Assembly (NCBI GenBank): GCA_031549885.1
Contig: JAVBPD010000098.1
Span: forward strand, 1-43,999
Reading direction: 5' to 3'
Length of the DNA stretch: 43,999 nt
Source of the DNA: WQUF01 sp031549885
Lineage (GTDB): Bacteria > Bacillota > Clostridia > Clostridiales > Clostridiaceae
The position numbers were made by a program, and so were the translations under genes. Positions 16,115-23,776 of the stretch are shown piece after piece. Within the stretch, counting starts at the first letter, position 1; each line of letters begins with the position of its first letter. The notes beneath the pieces are model-generated. The model was given only the letters and a program-made list of their open reading frames with translations, was not told where the DNA came from and searched no databases.

Positions 16115-16933
16115 ATGTTTAAGATTGGTGAATTTTCAAAGCTTGTTCATATATCTAGCAGAATGCTTAGATACTATGATAAATGTGGTCTTATAAAGCC
16201 TGCACAAATAGATCCTTTTACGGGATATAGACTATATAGTGCTGAGCAAATTCCTATTCTATATGAAATAATTAAATTGCGAGATATGGGTTTTTTAGTA
16301 GAAGAAATCGAGACGATTTTACCTTGTTTTGAAGATGAGGAATATATGCAAAAAGCACTTGATAAAAAGCGCCAAGAAATCATTTCAAATATAATCTCTG
16401 AAAAAGCTAAGCTTGAAAAAATAGCTATAATGAGCAAAAAAATTGAAAAGGGGCATATTTATATGATTTATGATGTGGAATTAAAAACGCTTCCTGCTGT
16501 TAAAGTATTGTCATTAAGGGAAATCATACCAGCCTATGACGGAGAGTTTGCACTGTGGAATAAAATGGGCAAATTTATTTATGAAGAGAATATTGCTTGT
16601 GAAAAATGTGGATATTCAATTTATTATGATGATGAGTATAAAGAATCCGATGTTGATGTGGAAATTGCTGTACCTGTTTTGAGTTTTAAAGAGAATAAAG
16701 ATGGCTTTATTTATAAAGAACTTGAAGAGATTCCTCTGGCGGCAGCTGTAAGATTTTCAGGTCCATATGAAAATTATAGCAAAGCAATGGAAAAAGTAGC
16801 TCTGTGGATAGAAAAAAATGGTTATGAAATTTCTGGTTTAGTTAGGGGACTTGCAATACAAAGCCCAAGCGATGAATCAAATCCAGAAAATTATTTAACA
16901 GAACTTCAAATATCAGTAAAAAAAATTATATAA
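16115..16933 (+). CDS. MerR-family regulator with GyrI-like effector-binding domain
   Basis: A 272-residue transcription activator of the BmrR/TipA-like type. ATG at 16115 follows AGGGG. The N-terminal MerR winged helix has 'FKIGEFSKLVHISSRMLRYYDKCGL' (first part residues 2-20) and 'GYRLYSAEQIPILYEI'. A coiled-coil dimer helix spans about residues 80-110. The C-terminal 155 residues form a GyrI-like small-molecule-binding domain starting 'LPAVKVLSLREIIPAYDG' and containing 'AAAVRFSGPYENYSKA'. The effector is probably a hydrophobic or cationic drug-like compound, by analogy to BmrR. No efflux pump gene is adjacent; the next gene is an NSS symporter beyond a terminator. A MerR-type promoter precedes it. 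Confidence 0.92.
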   Translation: MFKIGEFSKLVHISSRMLRYYDKCGLIKPAQIDPFTGYRLYSAEQIPILYEIIKLRDMGFLVEEIETILPCFEDEEYMQKALDKKRQEIISNIISEKAKLEKIAIMSKKIEKGHIYMIYDVELKTLPAVKVLSLREIIPAYDGEFALWNKMGKFIYEENIACEKCGYSIYYDDEYKESDVDVEIAVPVLSFKENKDGFIYKELEEIPLAAAVRFSGPYENYSKAMEKVALWIEKNGYEISGLVRGLAIQSPSDESNPENYLTELQISVKKII

Positions 16934-16935
16934 TA

Positions 16936-16958
16936 AGGGGCACTTGCCTCTTTTTTTT
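16936..16958 (+). terminator. Intrinsic terminator after the MerR-family gene
   Basis: AGGGGCA / TGCCTCT stem (one G-T pair) with a 2-nt loop, followed by eight T residues at 16951-16958. It lies a few bases after the stop. Confidence 0.7.
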
Positions 16959-17115
16959 ACTTGTTAAGAAATTAAAAATAAAAAATAGATAAAAAACAAG
17001 ACAAAATGATTAAAAGTTGATAAACTAAAATTAACTAAAAAAAGGGATAAAACTCATATTGTTTAATATATATACTAAAAATGAATTCTTTTAAAATCAT
17101 TATTGGAGAATTTAA

Positions 17116-17143
17116 CATCTATTCTAATTAATTAGAATAGATG
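17116..17143. promoter_or_regulatory. Perfect 28-bp palindrome upstream of the NSS symporter
   Basis: CATCTATTCTAATT and its exact reverse complement abut with no spacer. The centre is 44 bp before the TTG start at 17174. It has no following T run, so an operator for a dimeric regulator or an RNA stem in the leader are both possible. Confidence 0.6.
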
Positions 17144-17173
17144 ATTAATTAATATTTTTAAGGAGGGTTTATT

Positions 17174-18553
17174 TTGGAAAAAAGAGAAAAATTTTCTTCA
17201 AGACTTGGATTCATTCTTATTTCTGCAGGCTGTGCAATCGGCCTTGGAAATGTGTGGCGGTTTCCTTATATTACTGGTGTTTATGGTGGAGCTGCTTTCG
17301 TTTTAATTTATTTATTTTTCTTACTTATACTTGGTATACCTATAATGGCTATGGAATTCTCAATTGGTAGAGCCAGTAAAAAAAGTGTTGCGCTTAGTTT
17401 TGATGTATTGGAGCCAAAGGGCACAAAGTGGCATCTTTTTAAGTGGTTTGGAATGGCAGGAAATTACTTGTTGATGATGTTTTACACCACAGTTTCTGGA
17501 TGGATGCTTGCTTATTTATTTAAAATGGCTATGGGCAATTTTTCAGGCAAAACTCCTGATGAAATTGGGCAAGCATTTGATGGATTGCTAGGTAGTCCAG
17601 TAGAAATGATTATTTGGGTTGTTATTGTTTGTATTATTGGATTTTTAGTTTGCTCTTTAGGGCTTAACAATGGAGTTGAGAAAATCACTAAAACTATGAT
17701 GATTTTCTTGTTGGTAGTCATGGTGATTCTTGTATTTCGTTCTGTAACATTGCCAAATTCAGGAGAGGGATTAGCTTTTTATTTGGTTCCTAATTTTGGA
17801 AAACTGGTGGAAAACGGAGTTTGGAATACAATTTATGCAGCTATGGGACAGGCATTTTTTACATTGAGCATTGGTATGGGTAGCATGGCTATTTTTGGTA
17901 GCTATATAGGTGATGATAGAAGACTTTTTGGTGAAAGTATTAATATTACAATTTTAGACACCTCAGTGGCTATTATGGCAGGTTTAATAATTTTCCCAGC
18001 ATGTTTTGCATATGGCGTTAACCCAGGTAGTGGCCCAGGACTTGTTTTTGTAACTCTTCCTAATATTTTTAATTCTATGCCTTTAGGTAGGTTATGGGGA
18101 AGCTTATTCTTCTTATTTATGAATTTTGCATCTATTTCCACAGTAATAGCAGTATTTGAAAATATTATGAGTTTTGCTATGGACTTAACAGGATGTTCTA
18201 GAAAGAAAGCAGCAATATATAATTTTATAGCAATTATTATTTTATCATTGCCTTGTATATTAGGATTTAATGTTTTAAGTGGATTTCAACCATTTGGAGA
18301 GGGATCAGTGGTTCTTGATTTAGAAGATTTCATCGTAAGCAATAATATACTTCCAATAGGTTCTTTGATTTATGTTTTATTTTGTGTAACTAGATATGGT
18401 TTTGGATGGGAAAAATTTGTGAATGAAGTGAATAAAGGAAAGGGAATGAAATTTCCTACGCAATTTAAATTTTATTTCACATTTATTTTACCAATAATAA
18501 TAGTAATAATATTTATATTTGGCTATATTACTAAGTTTATAATAAAAAGTTAA
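17174..18553 (+). CDS. Neurotransmitter:sodium symporter (NSS/SNF) family amino acid transporter
   Basis: A Na+-coupled amino acid symporter of 459 residues, the usual bacterial NSS size with 11-12 membrane helices. TTG start at 17174 follows AAGGAGG. TM1 shows the family signature 'SAGCAIGLGNVWRFPYITG' with the unwound sodium/substrate site. 'GGAAFVLIYLFFLLILGIP' is TM2. 'GQAFFTLSIGMGSMAIFGSY' is TM6 and 'FASISTVIAVFENIMSF' is TM8. Related bacterial proteins (LeuT, Tyt1, MhsT) move hydrophobic or aromatic amino acids; the exact substrate here cannot be read. It is monocistronic, with a 28-bp palindrome upstream and a bidirectional terminator downstream. Confidence 0.95.
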   Translation: MEKREKFSSRLGFILISAGCAIGLGNVWRFPYITGVYGGAAFVLIYLFFLLILGIPIMAMEFSIGRASKKSVALSFDVLEPKGTKWHLFKWFGMAGNYLLMMFYTTVSGWMLAYLFKMAMGNFSGKTPDEIGQAFDGLLGSPVEMIIWVVIVCIIGFLVCSLGLNNGVEKITKTMMIFLLVVMVILVFRSVTLPNSGEGLAFYLVPNFGKLVENGVWNTIYAAMGQAFFTLSIGMGSMAIFGSYIGDDRRLFGESINITILDTSVAIMAGLIIFPACFAYGVNPGSGPGLVFVTLPNIFNSMPLGRLWGSLFFLFMNFASISTVIAVFENIMSFAMDLTGCSRKKAAIYNFIAIIILSLPCILGFNVLSGFQPFGEGSVVLDLEDFIVSNNILPIGSLIYVLFCVTRYGFGWEKFVNEVNKGKGMKFPTQFKFYFTFILPIIIVIIFIFGYITKFIIKS

Positions 18554-18588
18554 TTAAAAAATGGTAGAGTTATTCTACCATTTTTTAA
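18554..18588. terminator. Bidirectional terminator
   Basis: Stem TTAAAAAATGGTAGA / TCTACCATTTTTTAA with a 5-nt loop, directly between two convergent genes. The right arm contains the TAA stop of the leftward PepSY gene. A and T tracts suit both directions. Confidence 0.85.
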
Positions 18589-19076
18589 TCATCATAATCT
18601 CTTTCGTATTTAACTATAGCACCAGTTGCAGCATTTATATCTAAATCATGTTCCCATCTACCATTTTTAATTTCTACTTCCCAAACTCTAACGCCTCTTT
18701 CATAGTCAAGTTTTACAGATGTAACATATCCACCACCTGCTTTAGAAATAGCAATTTGTTTAGCTTTTTCAGCTGTTATTTGAGTATTTGTAGAAGAAGT
18801 AGGTGCAATAGTTTTTACTTCATAATCATATATTCTAGAATCATTAACACCAATGTCCATGCTATATTTATTATTTTTGTTGATTATTTCAATATCATAA
18901 ACTTGTCTACCATCATCTCTTTCAAGTTTTGATTTAATTACAGTGCCCCCTGAAGTTTTAGAAAGAGCAATTTGCTGAGCTCTCTTTTCTGTAATTGCAG
19001 CAGCTGATACAGCGCTTGTAAGTAATAAAACTATCACAGAAGTTCCACAAAAAATTTTAAATAAATTTTTTTTCAT
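18585..19076 (-). CDS. Secreted protein with two PepSY domains
   Basis: A 163-residue exported protein. The signal peptide covers about residues 1-25 ('IFCGTSVIVLLLTSAVSAAA'). Two PepSY domains follow, at about 27-93 ('ITEKRAQQIALSKTSGG' to 'DSRIYDYEV') and 98-160 ('ITAEKAKQIAISKAGGG' to 'NAATGAIVKYE'). PepSY domains are extracellular or periplasmic modules linked to protease inhibition and cell-wall signalling. Its domains are very like those fused to the C-terminus of the M56 protein upstream, with shared blocks 'IAL.KTSGG' and 'DSRIY'. It is the last gene of a blaI-blaR1-PepSY cluster, 29 bp after the M56 gene, and may be its regulated output or a ligand or inhibitor of the sensor protease (inference). 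Confidence 0.88.
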   Translation of the reverse strand: MKKNLFKIFCGTSVIVLLLTSAVSAAAITEKRAQQIALSKTSGGTVIKSKLERDDGRQVYDIEIINKNNKYSMDIGVNDSRIYDYEVKTIAPTSSTNTQITAEKAKQIAISKAGGGYVTSVKLDYERGVRVWEVEIKNGRWEHDLDINAATGAIVKYERDYDD

Positions 19077-19105
19077 TTTTAATCCTCCTCATATTTTTTA
19101 TAAAA

Positions 19106-20539
19106 TCAATTTATCTTTATAAAGTAAATAAATGAGCCATTAACAGCGTCTATGTGCATGTCATACTTTGAATTGCCATTTATTATTTTTACCTCGTAAA
19201 TGTATTTACCATCTTCAAAATCAAGCTCAAATTTACTTATGATTCCATCCTTTGTTTTGTTAAGAGCAATTTCTTTTATTTTTTCAAAAGGCAATAAATT
19301 TTCAACATTAAGAGCATCATCATCATTTTCTGTTTCAAATTCATATATTCGTGAATCTGTAGCTCCTATGATTATGTTATATTTTAAATTGCCCTTTACA
19401 ATTTCTATTTCATAGCATATTAATTCATCATCATTTTCAAGTTTTATTTCTACGATTTCTCCCCCTGATGTTTTTAAAAGCGCTATGTCTTTAGCTTCTT
19501 CTATGGATATAATATTTAAAACAGAGTAAGCATCATTAGTGTTTATAATAGAATTTTCTGCTTTAGCAAATACATTATTTGAAAAAATTGTAGTTAATGT
19601 CACTATCATTATAGAGAGGATAGCTATTGGAAATTGTTTTTTATTCATATCTAAAATTGAAAATAATCTTTTTTTAATGCGTTTTTTATTATTATAAAAA
19701 TAAGTTAATAAAATAGGGTTTGATATTTTGCTTATGGTGCTTATTATAGATTCTCCATATTGCTTTCTCGCTTCAAAATCTCTGCCAAAAACTATGGCTT
19801 CATCACAGGAAGATTCACAGTCCTCATATATCATGTTTGCCATAATATAAACAAGAGGGTTAAACCAGTTTAATGTTATGGCAAAAAGAACAAGCATCTT
19901 TGCCCATAGGTCTTTTCGCTTAAAATGAGTGAATTCATGTAAGAATATAAATTCTAAATCATCAAGATGAATTTCTTTTTCAGGAAGCAAAATAATGGGA
20001 TTAATTAATTTAATAAGCATAGGGCTTATAGCAAATTTGCAAACTTTAACATATATATTATTGGTTTTTATATTTAAATCTGCTTTAGCTTTATTAAATA
20101 TTTCTAAAATACTTGCATCGCTAGCAGCATAGCTCCATCTTTTAACAGTAATCATAAATTTTTTATATTTATAAATATAGTAAGATAATTTGCTTATTAC
20201 TCCCAAGATCCATATTAAAAATATAATTAAAATTGGATCAAATTCAGGTATTTTTGATACAGGAGTTTCTTTTAAAGTAATTAGGCTGTTTAAATGGTCA
20301 TCTATTAAAGTGGAATTAGAATTTAATTCTATATTAATAGGAGCTTTAATCTTTGTAATTGAAACATCAAACCCTGGCCTAAATGGTATTATAAGGCCAA
20401 TAACGATAATAAACCAAGCATAGTAACGCCATTTAGAAGGGTATTTTTTACCTAATAGTGCATTAAAAATAATCAGAATTATTATAACCATGGACATAAC
20501 AAGAGAGTTGTTTAAAAGTGATATCATATAATGTTGCAA
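19106..20539 (-). CDS. BlaR1/MecR1-type M56 metallopeptidase fused to two PepSY domains
   Basis: A 477-residue membrane metalloprotease. TTG at 20539 is chosen because AGGAAG lies seven bases upstream; the ATG at 20527 is too far from it. Membrane helices lie near residues 13-30, 38-54, 103-123 and 317-335. The M56 zinc motif is 'HEFTH' (201-205), with a third ligand in 'ESSCDEAIVFG'. In BlaR1 the part outside the last helix is a penicillin-binding domain; here it is two PepSY domains (about 345-405 and 415-477). So the sensor input is unlikely to be a beta-lactam. It starts four bases after the BlaI-type repressor gene, giving a BlaI-BlaR1 proteolytic signalling pair. The signal is unknown; a cell-wall or protease cue is a guess from PepSY biology. 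Confidence 0.9.
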   Translation of the reverse strand: MQHYMISLLNNSLVMSMVIIILIIFNALLGKKYPSKWRYYAWFIIVIGLIIPFRPGFDVSITKIKAPINIELNSNSTLIDDHLNSLITLKETPVSKIPEFDPILIIFLIWILGVISKLSYYIYKYKKFMITVKRWSYAASDASILEIFNKAKADLNIKTNNIYVKVCKFAISPMLIKLINPIILLPEKEIHLDDLEFIFLHEFTHFKRKDLWAKMLVLFAITLNWFNPLVYIMANMIYEDCESSCDEAIVFGRDFEARKQYGESIISTISKISNPILLTYFYNNKKRIKKRLFSILDMNKKQFPIAILSIMIVTLTTIFSNNVFAKAENSIINTNDAYSVLNIISIEEAKDIALLKTSGGEIVEIKLENDDELICYEIEIVKGNLKYNIIIGATDSRIYEFETENDDDALNVENLLPFEKIKEIALNKTKDGIISKFELDFEDGKYIYEVKIINGNSKYDMHIDAVNGSFIYFIKIN

Positions 20540-20543
20540 TATA

Positions 20544-20927
20544 TCACTTCCTTTCAGAAAGCCATTTTTTTAAATCTTCAAGGTCCTTTTCTGAAAAGTC
20601 GTTTCCTGAGTAAAAAGTATTGATAAGAGCAGTTATAGAGTTTTTATGGTATTTTTTTACAAAGTTATTGGTTTCAATTTGTAAATATTCTTGCTCATTT
20701 ATAAGAGGGATATAGGCTCTCTCTTTTCCCTGCTTTAATGTGCTTAAAAACTCTTTATCAATAAGCCTTGATAAAAGTGTAAGTACTGTTTGAGCTTTCC
20801 ATTTGTGATCATCATCTAAGCATTTAATTATCTGATTTGTTGTAATAGGTGGCTCATTTTGCCATATTATTCTCATGATTTCAAATTCAGAGTCTGGTAG
20901 TTTTTTTACTTGTTTCAAATTAATCAT
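20544..20927 (-). CDS. BlaI/MecI/CopY-family transcriptional repressor
   Basis: A 127-residue winged-helix repressor with the family motifs 'LPDSEFEIMRIIWQNEPPIT', 'WKAQTVLTLLSRLIDKEFL' and 'GKERAYIPLINEQEYL'. The C-terminal helices ('ALINTFYSGNDFSEKDLEDL') form the dimer and usually contain the cleavage site for the partner M56 protease. The M56 gene begins four bases after its stop. Two TACA/TGTA-type operators lie 17-53 bp upstream of its start, which points to autorepression of the whole three-gene cluster. The ATG at 20927 has only a modest purine-rich site (AAAATGAGATG). Confidence 0.95.
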   Translation of the reverse strand: MINLKQVKKLPDSEFEIMRIIWQNEPPITTNQIIKCLDDDHKWKAQTVLTLLSRLIDKEFLSTLKQGKERAYIPLINEQEYLQIETNNFVKKYHKNSITALINTFYSGNDFSEKDLEDLKKWLSERK

Positions 20928-20943
20928 CTCATTTTCTTCATTT

Positions 20944-20980
20944 TCTACAATTGTCTTAAATGTATTCTACAACTGTAGAA
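20944..20980 (-). promoter_or_regulatory. Two BlaI-type operators
   Basis: TTCTACAACTGTAGAA (20965-20980) is a perfect dyad of TTCTACA/TGTAGAA around two bases. TCTACAATTGTCT (20944-20956) contains the palindrome ACAATTGT and is a weaker second copy. The TACA-n2-TGTA core is the BlaI/MecI/CopY operator type, and their position just upstream of the blaI-like start supports autoregulation. Confidence 0.8.
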
Positions 20981-21020
20981 AATAAAAGTCAAGCCTTTTT
21001 ATAAAAGTTAAGAAATAAAA

Positions 21021-21058
21021 ATACCCTATAACCAGCCTTTTTGCTGATTATAGGGTAT
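21021..21058 (-). terminator. Terminator of the KFP-repeat protein gene
   Basis: Stem ATACCCTATAACCAGC / GCTGATTATAGGGTAT with one mismatch and a 6-nt loop. On the reverse strand it is followed by TTTTTATTT, the expected U tract, and it lies 10 bp after the stop at 21068. Confidence 0.85.
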
Positions 21059-21067
21059 AGTATTGTT

Positions 21068-23458
21068 TTATTTTATTACAAATACACTAATAGCTTTTCC
21101 TGATGAGTCTTTAACAACTACACCATTTCCACCTATTAAATCACTTGATGAAGGAGTTGTAACAGATCCATTTGAATATAATTGTATTTTAGCTCCTGAT
21201 GCAAGTGTAATCTTTTCGCCATTTATTGTAACAGAACTAGTATCTGCTGCAGATACTTTTCCAGATACTTCAGCATCGCTAGATGATGGTTTATTTGCTG
21301 CAGTTTTTGACCATTCTCCAGTTGCTGATAAATAATTAACGTTACAATATCCAATTGCATCATTGTAAATAATTCTTATCCAATCGCCATTTTGATCAAA
21401 GCCTTTTAGAGTGGTGCCACGTGGTATTATAAGTATTGGAGTGTTATCCATACTTGGCGCTGTTCTAAAGTTTAAATTAGCTGTTGTTGTAAATGTGTTA
21501 GCACTATAAGTTTCTGTGGAACTTGCAGTATCTTTTCCAAATACAACATTAGGGAATTTAGCTTTTAATTGATCTAAAGTTAAATCAGGGAATTTAGCTT
21601 TTAAATCATCAAAGTTTGCAGTAGGAAGTGTCAATGTATCTCCATCTAAAGTAGCATCAGGGAACTCTTGCTTAATTTTATCAAATGTTATATCATTAGC
21701 AGCATCCTTACCAAATACAACATTAGGGAATTTAGCTTTTAACTGATCTAAAGTTAAATTAGGGAACTTAGCTTTTAAATCATCAAAGTTTGCGGTAGGA
21801 AGTGTTAATGTATCTCCATCTAAAGTAGCATCAGGGAACTCTTGTTTAATTTTATCAAATGTTATATCATTGTTATCGCTTGCTGATGTATTATTTGGAG
21901 AATCTTTACCAAATACAACAGTAGGGAATTTAGCCTTTAACTGATCTAAAGTTAAATTAGGGAATTTAGCTTTTAAATCATCAAAACTTGCTGTAGGAAG
22001 CGTCAATTTATCTCCATCTAAAACAGCATCAGGGAACTCTCGTTTTATGTTATCAAATGTTAAATCATTATTATTTGCGCTTGTAGTGTTGCTTGAATCC
22101 TTACCAAATTCAATATTAGGGAATTTAGCTTTTAATCCATCTAGAGTTACATTAGGGAATTTAGCTTTTAAATCATCAAAACCTAAGTTTGGAAGAACAA
22201 GCTTATCTCCATCCATTCTAGCATCAGGGAATGCTGCTTTGATTTCATCAAAAGTAAGTCCTGTATTAGCAGATTGTGATGTAGATGTAGTAGTATTGGA
22301 AGTGTTACCACTAGATGTAGGATTGCCACCATTACATGAACGCAATAACCAAATAAGTAATAATATCAATAATAAGAACGCAAGCAATGGAATTAAAAGT
22401 TTCCATATACTAGATTTTTTCTTTTTCTCTTCTCCAAATACTATATTAGGAAAATTATTTCTTAAAGCTTCCATAGTAAGATCAGGGAATTTCTGCTTTA
22501 AATCGCTAAAAGTAAGGTTAGGTAAATATAAAGTTCCTTCTTTTAAATAAATATTTGGAAATTTTTCTTTTAATGTTTTATAATCAATATCGCTGGCATT
22601 AAAAGATATATCTTTAAATTTTTCTTTTAATGCGTCCATGGTTAAATATGGGAATTTAGATTTTAATGCTGCAAAGGTAATAGTTGGTAAAACAAGTTTT
22701 GCGCCATTCATGTAGATATTTGGGAATTTTTCTTTAAGCGTATTAAAATCTACTTTTGGTGCGTTATAAACAATACTTGGGAACTTTGCTTTTAAAGCAT
22801 CTTGAGTTAATTCTGGAAATTTAGCTTTTAATTTTTCAAAATCCATTCCAGGAAGTACTAATCTGTCTTCATCCAAATAAATATCCGGAAATGCTTGCTT
22901 TAATGTTCTAAAATCAACTTTTGGAGCATCATATACAACATTTGAGAATCTTGAACTTAACATATCTTTTGTTAAATTTGGAAATTTTTCCTGTAGATCA
23001 TTGGAAGTTATGCCAGGAAGCACTAATTTGCCACCATCTAAATAAACATTTGGAAATTTAGATTTAATTTCTTTGTAGAAATCCATATCTGGCATTTGTT
23101 TGTTAATTTTTACATTTGTAATGCTTATTTCTGGTTTATCTGTTATTACTTTTGTACTACCATCTTCAACTATTGTTAAGTTCTTTGTGTCTTGAAGGGA
23201 TAGTCCAACTTCATCAAATGCTCCATTAGTTTTCTCTATAGGATTACAAACTTTACATTGATAAATTTGGCAATCTTCAAGTGAAGCTGCAAAATCTAAT
23301 GCATCTTTTAAATTGTCAAACCCACCATGCCATTTATCATTGACATTATTTTTGCTATTTTGCATTAAGATTTTTTCGTCATTGCAGAACTTACAGCTAG
23401 ATTTATGAAGGATAGCAAATCTTTTTTCATTATACCTTTCATGTACCCAGTATTTCAC
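21068..23458 (-). CDS. Membrane protein with 4+4 'KFP' repeats, N-terminal Cys motif domain and extracellular SH3b domain
   Basis: A 796-residue protein I cannot assign to a known family. Residues 1-75 hold a small Cys domain (Cys22, 25, 63, 68, 71), probably a zinc site. Residues 125-342 carry four repeats of about 55 residues with the pattern 'LKxKFPNIYLDGxKLVLP' and 'LKxKFPxLTxDALKxKFP'. A single membrane helix spans 351-372, preceded by KKKK, so the N-terminus should be cytoplasmic. After a Ser/Thr/Asn linker, four more repeats (400-642) end in 'VVFGKD'. An SH3b-like domain follows (655-711, 'LNFRTAPSMDNTPILIIPRG'), then a beta-rich tail (730-796, 'VSGKVSAADTSSVTINGEKI'). Related repeats on both faces of a membrane are unusual. 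SH3b suggests cell-wall contact. Function unknown. Confidence 0.85.
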   Translation of the reverse strand: MKYWVHERYNEKRFAILHKSSCKFCNDEKILMQNSKNNVNDKWHGGFDNLKDALDFAASLEDCQIYQCKVCNPIEKTNGAFDEVGLSLQDTKNLTIVEDGSTKVITDKPEISITNVKINKQMPDMDFYKEIKSKFPNVYLDGGKLVLPGITSNDLQEKFPNLTKDMLSSRFSNVVYDAPKVDFRTLKQAFPDIYLDEDRLVLPGMDFEKLKAKFPELTQDALKAKFPSIVYNAPKVDFNTLKEKFPNIYMNGAKLVLPTITFAALKSKFPYLTMDALKEKFKDISFNASDIDYKTLKEKFPNIYLKEGTLYLPNLTFSDLKQKFPDLTMEALRNNFPNIVFGEEKKKKSSIWKLLIPLLAFLLLILLLIWLLRSCNGGNPTSSGNTSNTTTSTSQSANTGLTFDEIKAAFPDARMDGDKLVLPNLGFDDLKAKFPNVTLDGLKAKFPNIEFGKDSSNTTSANNNDLTFDNIKREFPDAVLDGDKLTLPTASFDDLKAKFPNLTLDQLKAKFPTVVFGKDSPNNTSASDNNDITFDKIKQEFPDATLDGDTLTLPTANFDDLKAKFPNLTLDQLKAKFPNVVFGKDAANDITFDKIKQEFPDATLDGDTLTLPTANFDDLKAKFPDLTLDQLKAKFPNVVFGKDTASSTETYSANTFTTTANLNFRTAPSMDNTPILIIPRGTTLKGFDQNGDWIRIIYNDAIGYCNVNYLSATGEWSKTAANKPSSSDAEVSGKVSAADTSSVTINGEKITLASGAKIQLYSNGSVTTPSSSDLIGGNGVVVKDSSGKAISVFVIK
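21530..21868 (-). repeat. Two near-identical tandem DNA repeats (~174 bp unit) inside the KFP gene
   Basis: Units 21695-21868 and 21530-21694 encode residues 531-588 and 589-643. The proteins differ at very few places (for example FPNLT versus FPDLT) and the DNA is almost identical. This points to a recent tandem duplication and possible copy-number variation between strains. Confidence 0.85.
21533..22261 (-). repeat. Extracellular block of four KFP repeats
   Basis: Encodes residues 400-642. Each unit starts FDxIKxxFPDA, continues DGDKLTLP, then FDDLKAKFPNLTLDQLKAKF and ends with VVFGKD. Linkers between units vary in length and are rich in Ser, Asn and Thr. Confidence 0.85.
22433..23086 (-). 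repeat. Cytoplasmic block of four KFP repeats
   Basis: Encodes residues 125-342. These units share the core with the extracellular block but are more divergent from one another and are joined by 'YNAPKVDF'-type links. This suggests an older duplication than the extracellular set. Confidence 0.8.
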
Positions 23459-23641
23459 TTTTTCACCTCAAACAAAAATATTTTAAATAATAATTATTCC
23501 CATTGTTTACATTATAACAAAAAAAAATAAAAAAATCTGAAATACAAAAAAATATTTAAATAAATTTAATAAACTACTATATTACCATATTTAATTACAA
23601 TTTTATTTGGTAATTAATGTAAAAAAATAATATTTAATATT

Positions 23642-23677
23642 TTTATATAAAAAAATAGTACTATTTTTTTATATAAA
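23642..23677. repeat. Perfect 36-bp palindrome
   Basis: TTTATATAAAAAAATAGT is followed directly by its exact reverse complement, centred on AGTACT. It contains A7 and T7 tracts. It could be a hairpin terminator in either direction, or an A-tract bent operator. It lies between the leftward rimI cluster and the leftward KFP-repeat gene. Confidence 0.75.
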
Positions 23678-23721
23678 TTAGTTAAAAAGTTCATAAGATA
23701 TGTATTTTTCAACATAAAAAA

Positions 23722-23735
23722 GCTACTTTTGTAGC
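23722..23735 (-). terminator. Terminator of the tsaE-tsaB-rimI cluster
   Basis: GCTAC / GTAGC stem with TTTT loop, extended by A-T pairs. On the reverse strand the hairpin is followed by TTTTTTATG, a U tract. It lies about 40 bp past the rimI stop. Confidence 0.7.
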
Positions 23736-23776
23736 CGAGTTCATTTATAGTATTTATTTTTTTATCATAATTAAAA

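Larger units (their letters stand above)
23459..23776. other. Gene-free A+T-rich gap with a long palindrome and a terminator
   Basis: This 318-bp gap has no supported ORF. It holds the presumed promoter region of the KFP-repeat gene, a perfect 36-bp palindrome (23642-23677) and the terminator of the rimI cluster (23722-23735). No clear -35/-10 pair could be singled out in the A+T background. Confidence 0.6.

Noticed and set aside
21040..22550. Long + strand ORFs opposite the KFP-repeat gene
   Set aside because: They are mirror images of the repeat-coding strand, lack ribosome sites, and the reverse frame has clear domains.
21530..23086. CRISPR array
   Set aside because: The repeats are long, in frame and coding, with no unique spacers of constant length.
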